Source of the DNA: Flavobacteriaceae bacterium
GTDB taxonomy: Bacteria; Bacteroidota; Bacteroidia; Flavobacteriales; Flavobacteriaceae
Reading direction: 5' to 3'
Length of the DNA stretch: 34,837 bases
Assembly (NCBI GenBank): GCA_022425945.1
Contig: JAKMEK010000093.1
Coordinates: 1-34,837 of the forward strand
The position numbers were made by a program, and so were the translations under genes. Under the pieces are notes generated by a model that worked only from the letters and a program-made list of their open reading frames with translations, did not search any database and had not been told where the DNA came from. This document shows, piece by piece, positions 1 through 6,849 of this stretch (positions are counted from its first letter, which is position 1; each line of letters starts with the position of its first letter).

Positions 1-69
1 GTTTTCAACATTAGATAAACATTAGAAATGACAAAGAGTGTCAAATAAGTGTCAAGAAATTGACTAACT

Positions 70-84
70 TTAAGTTAAACTTAA
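70..84. repeat. 15-bp perfect palindrome of unknown role
   Basis: Seven bases (TTAAGTT) and their complement (AACTTAA) flank a single central A. The site lies just beyond the terminator of the tRNA gene in AT-rich sequence without any ORF. It could be a regulator site for a gene to the left of the window or simply chance in AT-rich DNA. The rest of 1-91 shows nothing I can name. Confidence 0.3.
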
Positions 85-91
85 TTGTAAG

Positions 92-116
92 AAAAAACCC
101 CCGCTTTACGCGAGGG
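92..116 (-). terminator. Intrinsic terminator after tRNA-Asn
   Basis: Read on the minus strand, a 7-bp GC-rich stem (CCCTCGC pairing with GCGGGGG, two G-T pairs) with a 5-base loop is followed directly by six T residues (plus-strand 92-97). It lies about 40 bases past the tRNA 3' end and is a textbook rho-independent terminator for the tRNA transcript. Confidence 0.85.
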
Positions 117-125
117 CTTTAGTTT

Positions 126-145
126 AGTAGTGTAGTGTAGTGTAG
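126..145. repeat. Short TGTAG tandem repeat
   Basis: Three exact TGTAG units at 131-145, preceded by a partial unit, lie between the tRNA 3' end and its terminator. The array would be transcribed as part of the tRNA 3' trailer. It is too short to classify and may only be a slippage-prone microrepeat. Confidence 0.5.
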
Positions 146-157
146 CGGTTAAGCTTG

Positions 158-231
158 CTCCCCCTCTAAGACTCGAACTTAGGACCCTCTGATTAACAGT
201 CAGATGCTCTAACCAACTGAGCTAAGGAGGA
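158..231 (-). tRNA. tRNA-Asn (anticodon GTT)
   Basis: A complete 74-nt cloverleaf can be drawn on the minus strand. The acceptor stem TCCTCCT pairs with AGGGGGA, followed by discriminator G. The D arm is GCTC/GAGC, the anticodon stem TCTGA/TCAGA carries loop CTGTTAA, and the T arm is CTAAG/CTTAG with loop TTCGAGT. The anticodon GTT is at plus positions 195-197, giving asparagine. The 3' CCA is not encoded (the next bases are CAA), so it must be added after transcription. The gene stands alone, with its own promoter at 247-277 and terminator at 92-116. Confidence 0.97.
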
Positions 232-246
232 GTGTTAATTGGTTGG

Positions 247-277
247 CAAATATAAATGAAAATCCTATTTCCCCAAA
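247..277 (-). promoter_or_regulatory. Consensus Bacteroidota promoter for tRNA-Asn
   Basis: On the minus strand, TTTG (277-274) is followed by exactly 19 bases and TATATTTG (254-247). This is a perfect match to the primary sigma factor consensus known for Bacteroidota (TTTG-N19-TAnnTTTG). The box ends 15 bases before the mature tRNA 5' end, leaving a short leader for RNase P to remove. Confidence 0.85.
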
Positions 278-294
278 CTCCTTTAACTTTTTTT

Positions 295-732
295 TTAGCT
301 ATTTATTGCAGCAGCTTCCTCCACTACGATAACTTCTTCAAATTCAGCTACTTCATCATCCCATTCAAAAGCACTGTCTACTTTTAAGGTGTTAGGGTCG
401 TATTTGATTTCCAAATATTTCAAGCGTTTGTGCCCTTCAACTTTAACTTGTACAATAAAGGTGTGGAAGTGAAAGCGGTCGTAGGGACTAATGAAGGTTT
501 CATAACTATCCCAAATAATGTTTCGTGTAAACTCAACATTTAAGTACTTCTCTTCAATGAAGAAGCGGATTTTTTTGTTGATCTCTCTGTCGTTGATGGG
601 TACAATTTCACCATCAGGGTTTTCTTTTAACCCTTCGTGTTCGGTCACAAAATCTCCAATGGTAACGCGTTTGTCTTGTGCAGAAACAACAAAACTAAAC
701 AAGGCAATGCTCAGAATGAATAGCTTTTTCAT
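295..732 (-). CDS. Small secreted protein of unknown function with acidic tail
   Basis: The 145-residue product begins with a clear signal peptide (basic MKK, hydrophobic residues 4-17, likely cleavage after Ser-Ala at 17-18), so the mature protein of about 127 residues should be periplasmic or exported. I do not recognise the family. The middle is rich in charged and aromatic residues (FHFHTFIVQV near residues 87-96) and looks like alternating beta strands. The last 25 residues are strongly acidic (DDEVAEFEEVIVVEEAAA). There is no lipobox, membrane anchor or catalytic motif. The ATG follows a good promoter box by 25 bases. It stands between rseP and the tRNA on the same strand, but its own promoter makes it a separate unit. 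Confidence 0.8.
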   Translation of the reverse strand: MKKLFILSIALFSFVVSAQDKRVTIGDFVTEHEGLKENPDGEIVPINDREINKKIRFFIEEKYLNVEFTRNIIWDSYETFISPYDRFHFHTFIVQVKVEGHKRLKYLEIKYDPNTLKVDSAFEWDDEVAEFEEVIVVEEAAAINS

Positions 733-757
733 ATATATAAATTTAGTGTCTTGATTT

Positions 758-790
758 CAAAGATAAAAAACAGGAATGGCTAAGTTCAAT
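758..790 (-). promoter_or_regulatory. Likely promoter of the small secreted protein gene
   Basis: On the minus strand TATCTTTG (765-758) matches the TAnnTTTG -7 element perfectly, with ATTG (790-787) 21 bases upstream as a weaker -33 element. The ATG at 732 lies 25 bases downstream. The site sits in the 83-base gap after the rseP stop. Confidence 0.6.
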
Positions 791-815
791 GTTTTTAAAA
801 AAAAATTACGCTATT

Positions 816-2135
816 TTAAGTAAATAACCAACGGTAAACATCATTTCCATTGGCAAACAAGACCAATGCGATTAGGAGGAAAAAGCCAAACATTTGTGCA
901 TATTCCATGAATTTATCGTTAGGCTTACGTCCGCTAATCATTTCGTAAAGTAAAAACATAACATGTCCACCGTCCAATGCCGGAATGGGTAAAACGTTCA
1001 TAAACGCTAAAATGATAGAGATCAAAGCAGTGCTACTCCAAAAGCCTTTCCAGTCCCACTGGGCAGGAAATAAATTCCCAATAGCACCAAAGCCTCCTAC
1101 TTGGGTTGCTCCTTTTTTGGTAAAGATATATTTGAATTGTACCACATAATCATGCAATGTCCAGTACCCAAAATCAAAGCCTTCGACTATGCTTTCAGCC
1201 AAGTCCAAATCTACATGAGTGGTAGCTGCATTAAGTTGCGATTGGATTCTGAACCCTAAAGTGGCCTTTTCGGTAGGAAAAACAGTAAAGTTGAGCATTC
1301 GTTCATTGCGCAATACCTTAAATACGATACTGTCTTTGAGACGCAGTTCTTCACTTTTTAAATCATCCTTGGATTGAATTGGGTTTCCATCATAAGAAAT
1401 CAATTGATCGCCCACTTCAATTCCTGCTATTTCTACAGGGTTTCCAGGGTATAAGCTATCCACAAAAATGGTCTCTCTAGGCGTCAACGGGAACATGTCT
1501 CCGCTTTCAAACATGGTAGAACCAAAGTCTTCTGGAATGTTCAATACTTCGCGCTGGCCATTTTTATGTAGCACTTCTATGCTGTTTGGACTGCGCAAAA
1601 ACAAATGGCGATTAATGTCAAGGACATACTCCATGGGTTCTCCATCTACCGTTAAAATCTGGTCTCCATTTTGAAACCCAATTGTTTGAGCAATGGGAGC
1701 AGCATTGAGTCCATTAGGTACAGCCTCTGTTGGAAGCACTTCTTTCCCCCAAACAAAGAGAATCATCATATAGATAAAAAAGCCCAAGATGATATTTACG
1801 GTAACTCCACCCAGCATAATGATCAAACGCTGCCAAGCCGGTTTGGAGCGAAACTCCCAAGGTTGAGCAGGTTGTTTCATTTGTTCGGTATCCATGCTCT
1901 CATCGATCATGCCCGAAATTTTGACATATCCGCCCAAAGGCAACCAACCGATACCGTATTCCGTTTCTCCAATTTTCTTTTTGAAGAGGGCGAAGTTAAC
2001 ATCAAAAAAGAGGTAAAATTTTTCTACCCTGGTTTTGAATAGCTTTGCTGGAATAAAATGGCCAAGCTCGTGTAAAACGACTAATATTGATAAACTTAGT
2101 AATAACTGAATGCCTTTAATGACAGCTGGATCCAT
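816..2135 (-). CDS. rseP: RIP metalloprotease RseP (site-2 protease)
   Basis: This inner-membrane zinc protease of the M50B family cleaves transmembrane segments, classically of anti-sigma factors, after a first periplasmic cut. The zinc-binding HELGH is at residues 22-26 in the first membrane segment. The third-ligand motif NVLPIPALDG is at 380-389 with Asp388. Two PDZ-like regions lie between them (around residues 150-180 and 225-260, each with a GDQ[IL] turn). Membrane segments surround both motifs and the C-terminus. The length of 439 is normal for the family. The ATG at 2135 gives the expected short N-terminus before HELGH. On the minus strand TATTTTTG (2166-2159) lies 23 bases upstream and is a likely -7 box. 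Family assignment is secure; the substrate is not shown here. Confidence 0.95.
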   Translation of the reverse strand: MDPAVIKGIQLLLSLSILVVLHELGHFIPAKLFKTRVEKFYLFFDVNFALFKKKIGETEYGIGWLPLGGYVKISGMIDESMDTEQMKQPAQPWEFRSKPAWQRLIIMLGGVTVNIILGFFIYMMILFVWGKEVLPTEAVPNGLNAAPIAQTIGFQNGDQILTVDGEPMEYVLDINRHLFLRSPNSIEVLHKNGQREVLNIPEDFGSTMFESGDMFPLTPRETIFVDSLYPGNPVEIAGIEVGDQLISYDGNPIQSKDDLKSEELRLKDSIVFKVLRNERMLNFTVFPTEKATLGFRIQSQLNAATTHVDLDLAESIVEGFDFGYWTLHDYVVQFKYIFTKKGATQVGGFGAIGNLFPAQWDWKGFWSSTALISIILAFMNVLPIPALDGGHVMFLLYEMISGRKPNDKFMEYAQMFGFFLLIALVLFANGNDVYRWLFT

Positions 2136-2158
2136 AGGGTGATTTTTTCAATAAAGCC

Positions 2159-2166
2159 CAAAAATA
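2159..2166 (-). promoter_or_regulatory. -7 promoter element of rseP
   Basis: TATTTTTG on the minus strand matches the Bacteroidota -7 consensus, 23 bases before the rseP ATG. No convincing TTTG lies 19 bases upstream, so only the -7 element is claimed. Confidence 0.45.
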
Positions 2167-2253
2167 AGCATTTCCGCGGCTACCGTACTTGCCTAGATAC
2201 ATTTATCTTTCTTTTAACAATTTGCGTTGCACCTAAAACCCCAAAAAAGAATG

Positions 2254-2261
2254 TATTTTTG
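2254..2261 (+). promoter_or_regulatory. -7 promoter element of the SCO gene, very close to the start codon
   Basis: TATTTTTG matches the Bacteroidota -7 consensus perfectly and ends only 8 bases before the ATG at 2270, so the message would have almost no leader. The -33 element is poor: GTTG sits 24 bases upstream. Confidence 0.45.
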
Positions 2262-2269
2262 CAACAAGC

Positions 2270-2944
2270 ATGAAGCACTTTTTTAGTCGATATAAATCCT
2301 TTTTATTATTTTTTTCCGGACTTTCGGCCATCATTCTCTACCTCTTTTTTAATGCCTTAACTCCTCGGAAAATCCTTCCTATTTATCAACCTGCTGAGGT
2401 CACCTATGAGTTGGTTGACAGTAGTTTACAACACATTAAAAAATTCCACAAGATCGCCGATTTTCAATTGACCAATCAAAATGGCGAATCGATAAGTCAG
2501 CGCGATTATGTCAACAAAATCTACATCGCCGATTTCTTTTTTACGACCTGCCCATCTATTTGTCCCATTATGACCAACAATATGGCCGACATTCAGCAGG
2601 ATATTTTGGAAGAGGAGAACATTAAATTGGTGTCTTTTAGCGTAACCCCTGCGATTGATTCGGTAGCTCAATTAAAAAAATATGCCCTAGAAAAAGGGGT
2701 CATTGATGCCAAATGGAACCTTCTCACCGGAGATAAAAAAGAAATTTACACCCTTGCACGTAAGTCCTATTTTGTGGTGAAAGAAGACGGGGACGGGGGC
2801 CCCCATGACATGATCCACACTGAAAATTTTGTCCTAGTCGATCCAGAGAAACGCATCCGCGGGTATTACGATGGAACAAGTAAAACAGCCATGGATAGTC
2901 TGAAGCAAGACCTAGTCATCCTAAAAGAAGAATACGGATTTTGA
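2270..2944 (+). CDS. SCO1/SenC family copper chaperone-like thioredoxin-fold protein
   Basis: SCO proteins deliver copper to the CuA centre of cytochrome oxidase or act as thiol-disulfide reductases outside the inner membrane. The 224-residue product has a membrane anchor at about residues 10-30 and then a thioredoxin-like domain. The metal-binding CPSIC is at residues 94-98 (Cys94, Cys98), and the conserved distal His is His183 in the MIHTENF segment, so all three copper ligands are present. Length and layout are normal for the family. No cytochrome oxidase genes are adjacent. The next genes downstream are feoAB, which have their own promoter, so the neighbourhood suggests a metal theme rather than an oxidase operon. 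In flavobacteria such genes are often part of the cytochrome c oxidase or nitrous oxide systems. Confidence 0.93.
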   Translation: MKHFFSRYKSFLLFFSGLSAIILYLFFNALTPRKILPIYQPAEVTYELVDSSLQHIKKFHKIADFQLTNQNGESISQRDYVNKIYIADFFFTTCPSICPIMTNNMADIQQDILEEENIKLVSFSVTPAIDSVAQLKKYALEKGVIDAKWNLLTGDKKEIYTLARKSYFVVKEDGDGGPHDMIHTENFVLVDPEKRIRGYYDGTSKTAMDSLKQDLVILKEEYGF

Positions 2945-2966
2945 TCCAAAAATTTAATTCACCTAA

Positions 2967-2998
2967 TTTGCGAAGGGTAGCTTTTTCCGTTACTTTTG
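2967..2998 (+). promoter_or_regulatory. Promoter of the feo operon
   Basis: TTTG (2967-2970), 20 bases, then TACTTTTG (2991-2998): both elements match the Bacteroidota consensus, with the spacer one base longer than 19. The feoA ATG is 23 bases downstream. I could not identify a convincing Fur-type operator around it. Confidence 0.7.
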
Positions 2999-3021
2999 CT
3001 TCTTTAAACTCATTCTAAATA

Positions 3022-3249
3022 ATGATCACCTTAGATCAGATCGAAAAAAATCAGCGCGCGAAAATCGTATCCATCGATACCGATTTACTTCCGTTAAAAC
3101 TGATTGAAATGGGTTGTTTACCCGGAAACGAAGTTCATTTAGAACAGCTTGCCCCACTCAAAGACCCCATGTACTTGGTCATCGATGGCTGTCACTTGGC
3201 CATTCGTAAAGAAACTGCTCAACACATTACGATAGATTTGATCGCATGA
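3022..3249 (+). CDS. feoA: Ferrous iron transport protein A (FeoA)
   Basis: FeoA is a small cytosolic SH3-like beta-barrel protein that works with FeoB in Fe(II) import. The 75-residue product has the family pattern: a polar start, the LKLIEMGCLPGNEV segment (residues 26-39), then strands ending in LAIRKETAQHI. It is a single FeoA domain of normal length. Its stop overlaps the feoB start in an ATGA (3246-3249), which implies translational coupling. A strong promoter at 2967-2998 drives the set. Confidence 0.95.
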   Translation: MITLDQIEKNQRAKIVSIDTDLLPLKLIEMGCLPGNEVHLEQLAPLKDPMYLVIDGCHLAIRKETAQHITIDLIA

Positions 3250-5342
3250 CTACAAACCTAAATGTTGCGCTCATTGGAAACCCCAATACAGGAAAAACCT
3301 CTGTCTTTAATGCCCTCACGGGTTTAAATCAAAAAGTAGGGAATTATCCTGGGATTACTGTTGAGAAAAAACAAGGAAGCTGTCGTTTAAATCGAACAAC
3401 CAAAGCGCACATCATTGATTTGCCGGGAACTTATAGCCTCAATGCTTCCTCGATGGACGAAAGTGTGGTGATTGAGCTTTTGCTCAACAAAAACGACAAA
3501 GATTATCCGGATGTTGCTGTAGTGGTTTCAGACATTGAAAACCTCAAGCGAAATCTATTGTTGTTCACCCAAATCAAAGATTTAGAGATTCCAACACTTT
3601 TGGTGATCAACATGTCCGACCGTATGCAGCGAAAAGGCATCTCCTTGGACATCGCTTTATTAGAACAAAAGCTGAAAACGAAAATAGCTCTAATTAGCAC
3701 CCGTGAAAAAACGGGGATAGATCAATTAAAAGAATTCATCCTTGATTACCGGTCCCTGTCCAAAGAAAGCATTACCGATATTCATGCGATCGATTCAGAC
3801 TATTTTGAAAACCTAGAAAAAGTTTTTCCCAATCAGTCATTGTATAAACTCTGGTTGGTGATAACGCAGGATGTTAATTTTGCCAAACTTGAACGAAAAA
3901 AAGTTGAAGATGCGACAGACTACAAAACCCAGTCAGAATCGCATTTAAAACGCCTGCAGCAGAAAGAAACCATCAAGCGCTATCAGAACATAAACAACGC
4001 GCTCAAAGAAACCTACACTGTTGATATCAATAGTGCCACCGATATTCGCTCGCGCCTCGATCGGGTCTTGATTCATCGTTTTTGGGGATACATTATCTTC
4101 TTCATGATATTGCTGACGATTTTTCAAGTCATTTTTGACTGGAGCAGTATTCCCATGGATTTTATTGATAAGTCATTTAGCAAACTCAGTGAGTTGACCA
4201 AAGCGAACCTTCCCCCAGGCTTGTTTACCAACCTTCTCGCTGAAGGAATCATTTCTGGTCTTGGCGGAATTGTAATTTTTATTCCACAAATTGCCTTTCT
4301 CTTTTTGTTCATTGCTGTGTTGGAAGAAACGGGTTACATGAGCAGAGTAGTCTTTTTGATGGACCGCGGTTTGCGCAAATACGGCCTCAGTGGCAAAAGT
4401 GTCATTCCACTCATTTCTGGAACAGCCTGTGCCATTCCTGCTGTGATGGCTACACGAAATATTGAAAACTGGAAAGAGCGCCTCATTACCATTCTAGTCA
4501 CTCCTTTTACCACCTGTTCTGCCCGATTACCTGTATATCTAATTTTGATCTCACTGGTCATTCCTGAAGGAAGTTTTCTGGGGATGGGTTACCAAGGCTT
4601 GACCTTGATGGGACTTTATTTGCTTGGCTTTGTGATGGCACTACTATCTTCTGCCTTACTCAACAAACTGTTGAAAATTCAATCAAAAACCTACTTTGTT
4701 ATTGAAATGCCCAATTACAAACTTCCATTGCTTAAAAATGTTGGAATAACGGTTTTTGAAAAAACAAAGTCGTTTGTCGTAGAAGCCGGAAAAATCATTT
4801 TAGCCATTTCCATCTTGTTGTGGGTTATGGCCTCTTTTGGTCCGGGAGAACAGTTCAATAATGCGGAAGAAATTGTCCGTCAAGAGCAGGCCCAATATCA
4901 ATTGACTGAAGAAGCCTTGTCCACCAAAATAGCCTCTCACAAGCTAGAACATTCATTCATAGGAATACTCGGAAAGACCATTGAACCGGCCATTGCACCC
5001 CTTGGTTTTGATTGGAAAATTGGCATTGCCTTAATCAGTTCTTTTGCTGCACGTGAGGTTTTTGTAGGAACCTTGGCCACCATTTACAGTGTTGGAAATG
5101 ACCAAGAAGAAACCATCAAGAACAGAATGGCTGCAGAGCGGAAGCCCAATGGAGAAGCTTTGTTCGATTTGCCAACGGGAGTCTCTTTGATGCTTTTTTA
5201 TGCATTTGCCTTGCAATGCATGAGCACTTTGGCCATCGTCAAAAAAGAAACCAATAGTTGGAAGTGGCCCATGATTCAGTTGTTCAGCATGACAGTAATT
5301 GCCTATCTGTCTGCCTTAACAGTTTATCAAATTTTAGCCTAA
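3246..5342 (+). CDS. feoB: Ferrous iron transporter FeoB
   Basis: FeoB is the inner-membrane Fe(II) permease with an N-terminal GTPase. G1 is GNPNTGKT (residues 11-18), G2 lies in the NYPGITVE segment, G3 is DLPG (58-61) and G4 is NMSD (122-125). A helical linker rich in Lys/Glu (around 200-265) leads to the membrane domain from about residue 280. The two gate motifs are present, TACAIP near residue 393 and TTCSARLP near 422, with the conserved cysteines. The length of 698 is normal. A region at roughly 540-575 before the last helices carries a charged loop. The gene overlaps feoA by 4 bases at its start, and its TAA shares one base with the ATG of the Cys-rich gene that follows. It takes up ferrous iron under low-oxygen or reducing conditions. 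Confidence 0.97.
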   Translation: MTTNLNVALIGNPNTGKTSVFNALTGLNQKVGNYPGITVEKKQGSCRLNRTTKAHIIDLPGTYSLNASSMDESVVIELLLNKNDKDYPDVAVVVSDIENLKRNLLLFTQIKDLEIPTLLVINMSDRMQRKGISLDIALLEQKLKTKIALISTREKTGIDQLKEFILDYRSLSKESITDIHAIDSDYFENLEKVFPNQSLYKLWLVITQDVNFAKLERKKVEDATDYKTQSESHLKRLQQKETIKRYQNINNALKETYTVDINSATDIRSRLDRVLIHRFWGYIIFFMILLTIFQVIFDWSSIPMDFIDKSFSKLSELTKANLPPGLFTNLLAEGIISGLGGIVIFIPQIAFLFLFIAVLEETGYMSRVVFLMDRGLRKYGLSGKSVIPLISGTACAIPAVMATRNIENWKERLITILVTPFTTCSARLPVYLILISLVIPEGSFLGMGYQGLTLMGLYLLGFVMALLSSALLNKLLKIQSKTYFVIEMPNYKLPLLKNVGITVFEKTKSFVVEAGKIILAISILLWVMASFGPGEQFNNAEEIVRQEQAQYQLTEEALSTKIASHKLEHSFIGILGKTIEPAIAPLGFDWKIGIALISSFAAREVFVGTLATIYSVGNDQEETIKNRMAAERKPNGEALFDLPTGVSLMLFYAFALQCMSTLAIVKKETNSWKWPMIQLFSMTVIAYLSALTVYQILA

Positions 5343-5461
5343 TGGAAACAGTACAAATCTTATTGATTGCAGCTTCGGCGGTTTGGGCTGTGCGAGTATT
5401 GTACCTCAAATTCTTTCAAAAAAAAGATCCCGACTGCGGTCCCGATTGTGGGTGCAGTTAG
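5342..5461 (+). CDS. FeoB-associated Cys-rich membrane protein (39 residues)
   Basis: This tiny gene starts at the ATG that overlaps the feoB stop by one base (TAATG). It encodes one membrane helix (about residues 5-23, ILLIAASAVWAVRVLYL) followed by Lys residues and a tail with three cysteines in CGPDCGC. This is the layout of the FeoB-associated Cys-rich small proteins found after feoB in many bacteria. They are thought to replace or assist FeoC, perhaps by holding Fe or an Fe-S cluster next to the FeoB pore. The exact role is not known and is inferred from position. Its TAG interlocks with the stop of the convergent pepP gene (overlap 5458-5461). Confidence 0.85.
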   Translation: METVQILLIAASAVWAVRVLYLKFFQKKDPDCGPDCGCS

Positions 5462-6750
5462 GCATTCATCAAGTCCTCAATCTCCTCTGCTTCAATAGGA
5501 ATATTTGCCATTAAATTGATGGGTTCTCCTTGCTGTTGAATCACCACATCGTCTTCTATGCGAATTCCAAAACCTTCTTCAGGTAAGTAAATACCGGGTT
5601 CAACTGTAAAGACCATATTGGCTTCCATTGGCAGGTGAAGCAGCCCATAGTCATGGGTGTCCAAGCCAATGTGATGCGCTGTTCCGTGCATGAAATATTT
5701 CTTGTATGCAGGCCTGTTCGGGTCTTCATGGGTGACGTCATGCTTGTCCAGTAGACCAAGTCCCAAAAGTTCTGAAGTCATTAGCTTGCCAACCTCCACA
5801 TGGAATTCCTTCCAAATGGTTCCCGGAACAAGCAATTTGGTAGCTTCTTTTTTCACCCGTAAAACGGCATCATAGACCGCCCGCTGGCGCGCGCTAAAGC
5901 GACCAGAAACAGGGAAGGTTCGGGTAAGGTCACTGCTGTAATTTCCATATTCAGCCGCAACATCCATCAAGATCAATTCCCCTGCCTTACATTGACAATT
6001 GTTTTCGGTATAGTGAAGAACATTCGCATTCTTTCCAGAGGCGATGATGGGCGTATAAGCAAACCCTTTTGAGCGGTTTTTTAGAAATTCATGGGCGAGT
6101 TCTGCCTCAATCTCATATTCCCAAACCCCCGGTTCAATGAAACCCAGTAAGCGTCGAATCCCTTTTTCTGTGATGTTACAGGCTGTTTGCATTTGGGCAA
6201 TTTCCTCCTCGGCTTTTACCGAACGGAGTTGTTGTAGAATTGGGTTGCTTTTTGCAACGCTATGTGCCGGATAATCTTGTTTGCATTTGGCAATAAAACG
6301 ATCTTCTCGGGTTTGGGTTTCAACAGCTTGGCGGTAATGTTCATTGGTATTGAAATAAAAACCTTCGCATTGGGTAGAAAGCTCTTGGAAAACCCGATCA
6401 AAGTCAGCCAACCAATACACAGTTTCTATGCCTGTCAATGTGGTGGCCTGTGCTTTGGTGAGTTTTGCTCCTTCCCATACGGCAATGTGAGCGTTGGTCT
6501 CTCGAACAAATAGAATTTCTCTGTGTTTAGGATCAAGTGCGTTGGGAAATAAGACCAAAATAGTTTCCTCTTGATCTACACCGCAGAGGTAAAAAATATC
6601 TCTATGCTGGGCAAAAGGCAGGGTCGAATCGGCGCTAATGGGGTAGATGTCATTTGAATTAAAAACAGCCAAGATGTTTCCTTTCATTTCTGTCATAAAG
6701 CGCTTTCTGTTGGAACGATAAAAAGCGGCGGACAAAGGTTGGTAGCGCAT
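5458..6750 (-). CDS. pepP: Xaa-Pro aminopeptidase (aminopeptidase P family)
   Basis: This cytosolic M24B metallopeptidase removes the N-terminal residue from peptides with proline second. The N-terminal creatinase-like domain (about residues 1-175) precedes the pita-bread catalytic domain. The five metal ligands are visible: two Asp in the LILMDVAAEYGNYSSDLTRT segment, His in GTAHHIGLDTHD, Glu in FTVEPGIY and Glu in GIRIEDDVV. I place the start at the ATG at 6750 (MRYQPLSAAF), giving 430 residues. This matches the usual family start, and a promoter box (6774-6781) would lie inside the coding region if the further upstream start at 6807 were used. The stop interlocks with the Cys-rich gene coming from the other side. 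Confidence 0.93.
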   Translation of the reverse strand: MRYQPLSAAFYRSNRKRFMTEMKGNILAVFNSNDIYPISADSTLPFAQHRDIFYLCGVDQEETILVLFPNALDPKHREILFVRETNAHIAVWEGAKLTKAQATTLTGIETVYWLADFDRVFQELSTQCEGFYFNTNEHYRQAVETQTREDRFIAKCKQDYPAHSVAKSNPILQQLRSVKAEEEIAQMQTACNITEKGIRRLLGFIEPGVWEYEIEAELAHEFLKNRSKGFAYTPIIASGKNANVLHYTENNCQCKAGELILMDVAAEYGNYSSDLTRTFPVSGRFSARQRAVYDAVLRVKKEATKLLVPGTIWKEFHVEVGKLMTSELLGLGLLDKHDVTHEDPNRPAYKKYFMHGTAHHIGLDTHDYGLLHLPMEANMVFTVEPGIYLPEEGFGIRIEDDVVIQQQGEPINLMANIPIEAEEIEDLMNA

Positions 6751-6773
6751 AGAATTGTTTTTGTTAAAAATAG

Positions 6774-6802
6774 GAAAAATAGCGCATTCTAATTCGCTCA
6801 AT
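6774..6802 (-). promoter_or_regulatory. Likely promoter of pepP
   Basis: On the minus strand ATTG (6802-6799), 17 bases, then TATTTTTC (6781-6774), which differs from TAnnTTTG only in the last base. The ATG at 6750 is 23 bases downstream. Its -33 element overlaps that of the divergent promoter for the propeller gene. Confidence 0.45.
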
Positions 6803-6832
6803 TTCACTCATTGGAAAAAAGTTGTATTTTTC
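6802..6832 (+). promoter_or_regulatory. Likely promoter of the secreted propeller gene
   Basis: TTTC (6802-6805), exactly 19 bases, then TATTTTTC (6825-6832): each element differs from the Bacteroidota consensus in the last base only. The ATG at 6850 is 17 bases downstream. The site supports 6850 rather than the TTG at 6811 as the start codon. Confidence 0.5.
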
Positions 6833-6849
6833 AACTTAAAACAAAATCC

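Noticed and set aside
281-297. T-rich run next to the stop of the small secreted protein, considered as a terminator
   Set aside because: On the minus strand it reads as A residues with no hairpin before a T-run, so it does not fit an intrinsic terminator.
1671-2042. 123-codon open frame on the plus strand
   Set aside because: It is antisense to the catalytic N-terminal part of rseP, which is certain from HELGH and its PDZ regions.
2945-3021. Fur operator at the feo promoter
   Set aside because: No convincing 19-bp Fur-type inverted repeat could be drawn across 2945-3021, so iron control is assumed only from gene function.
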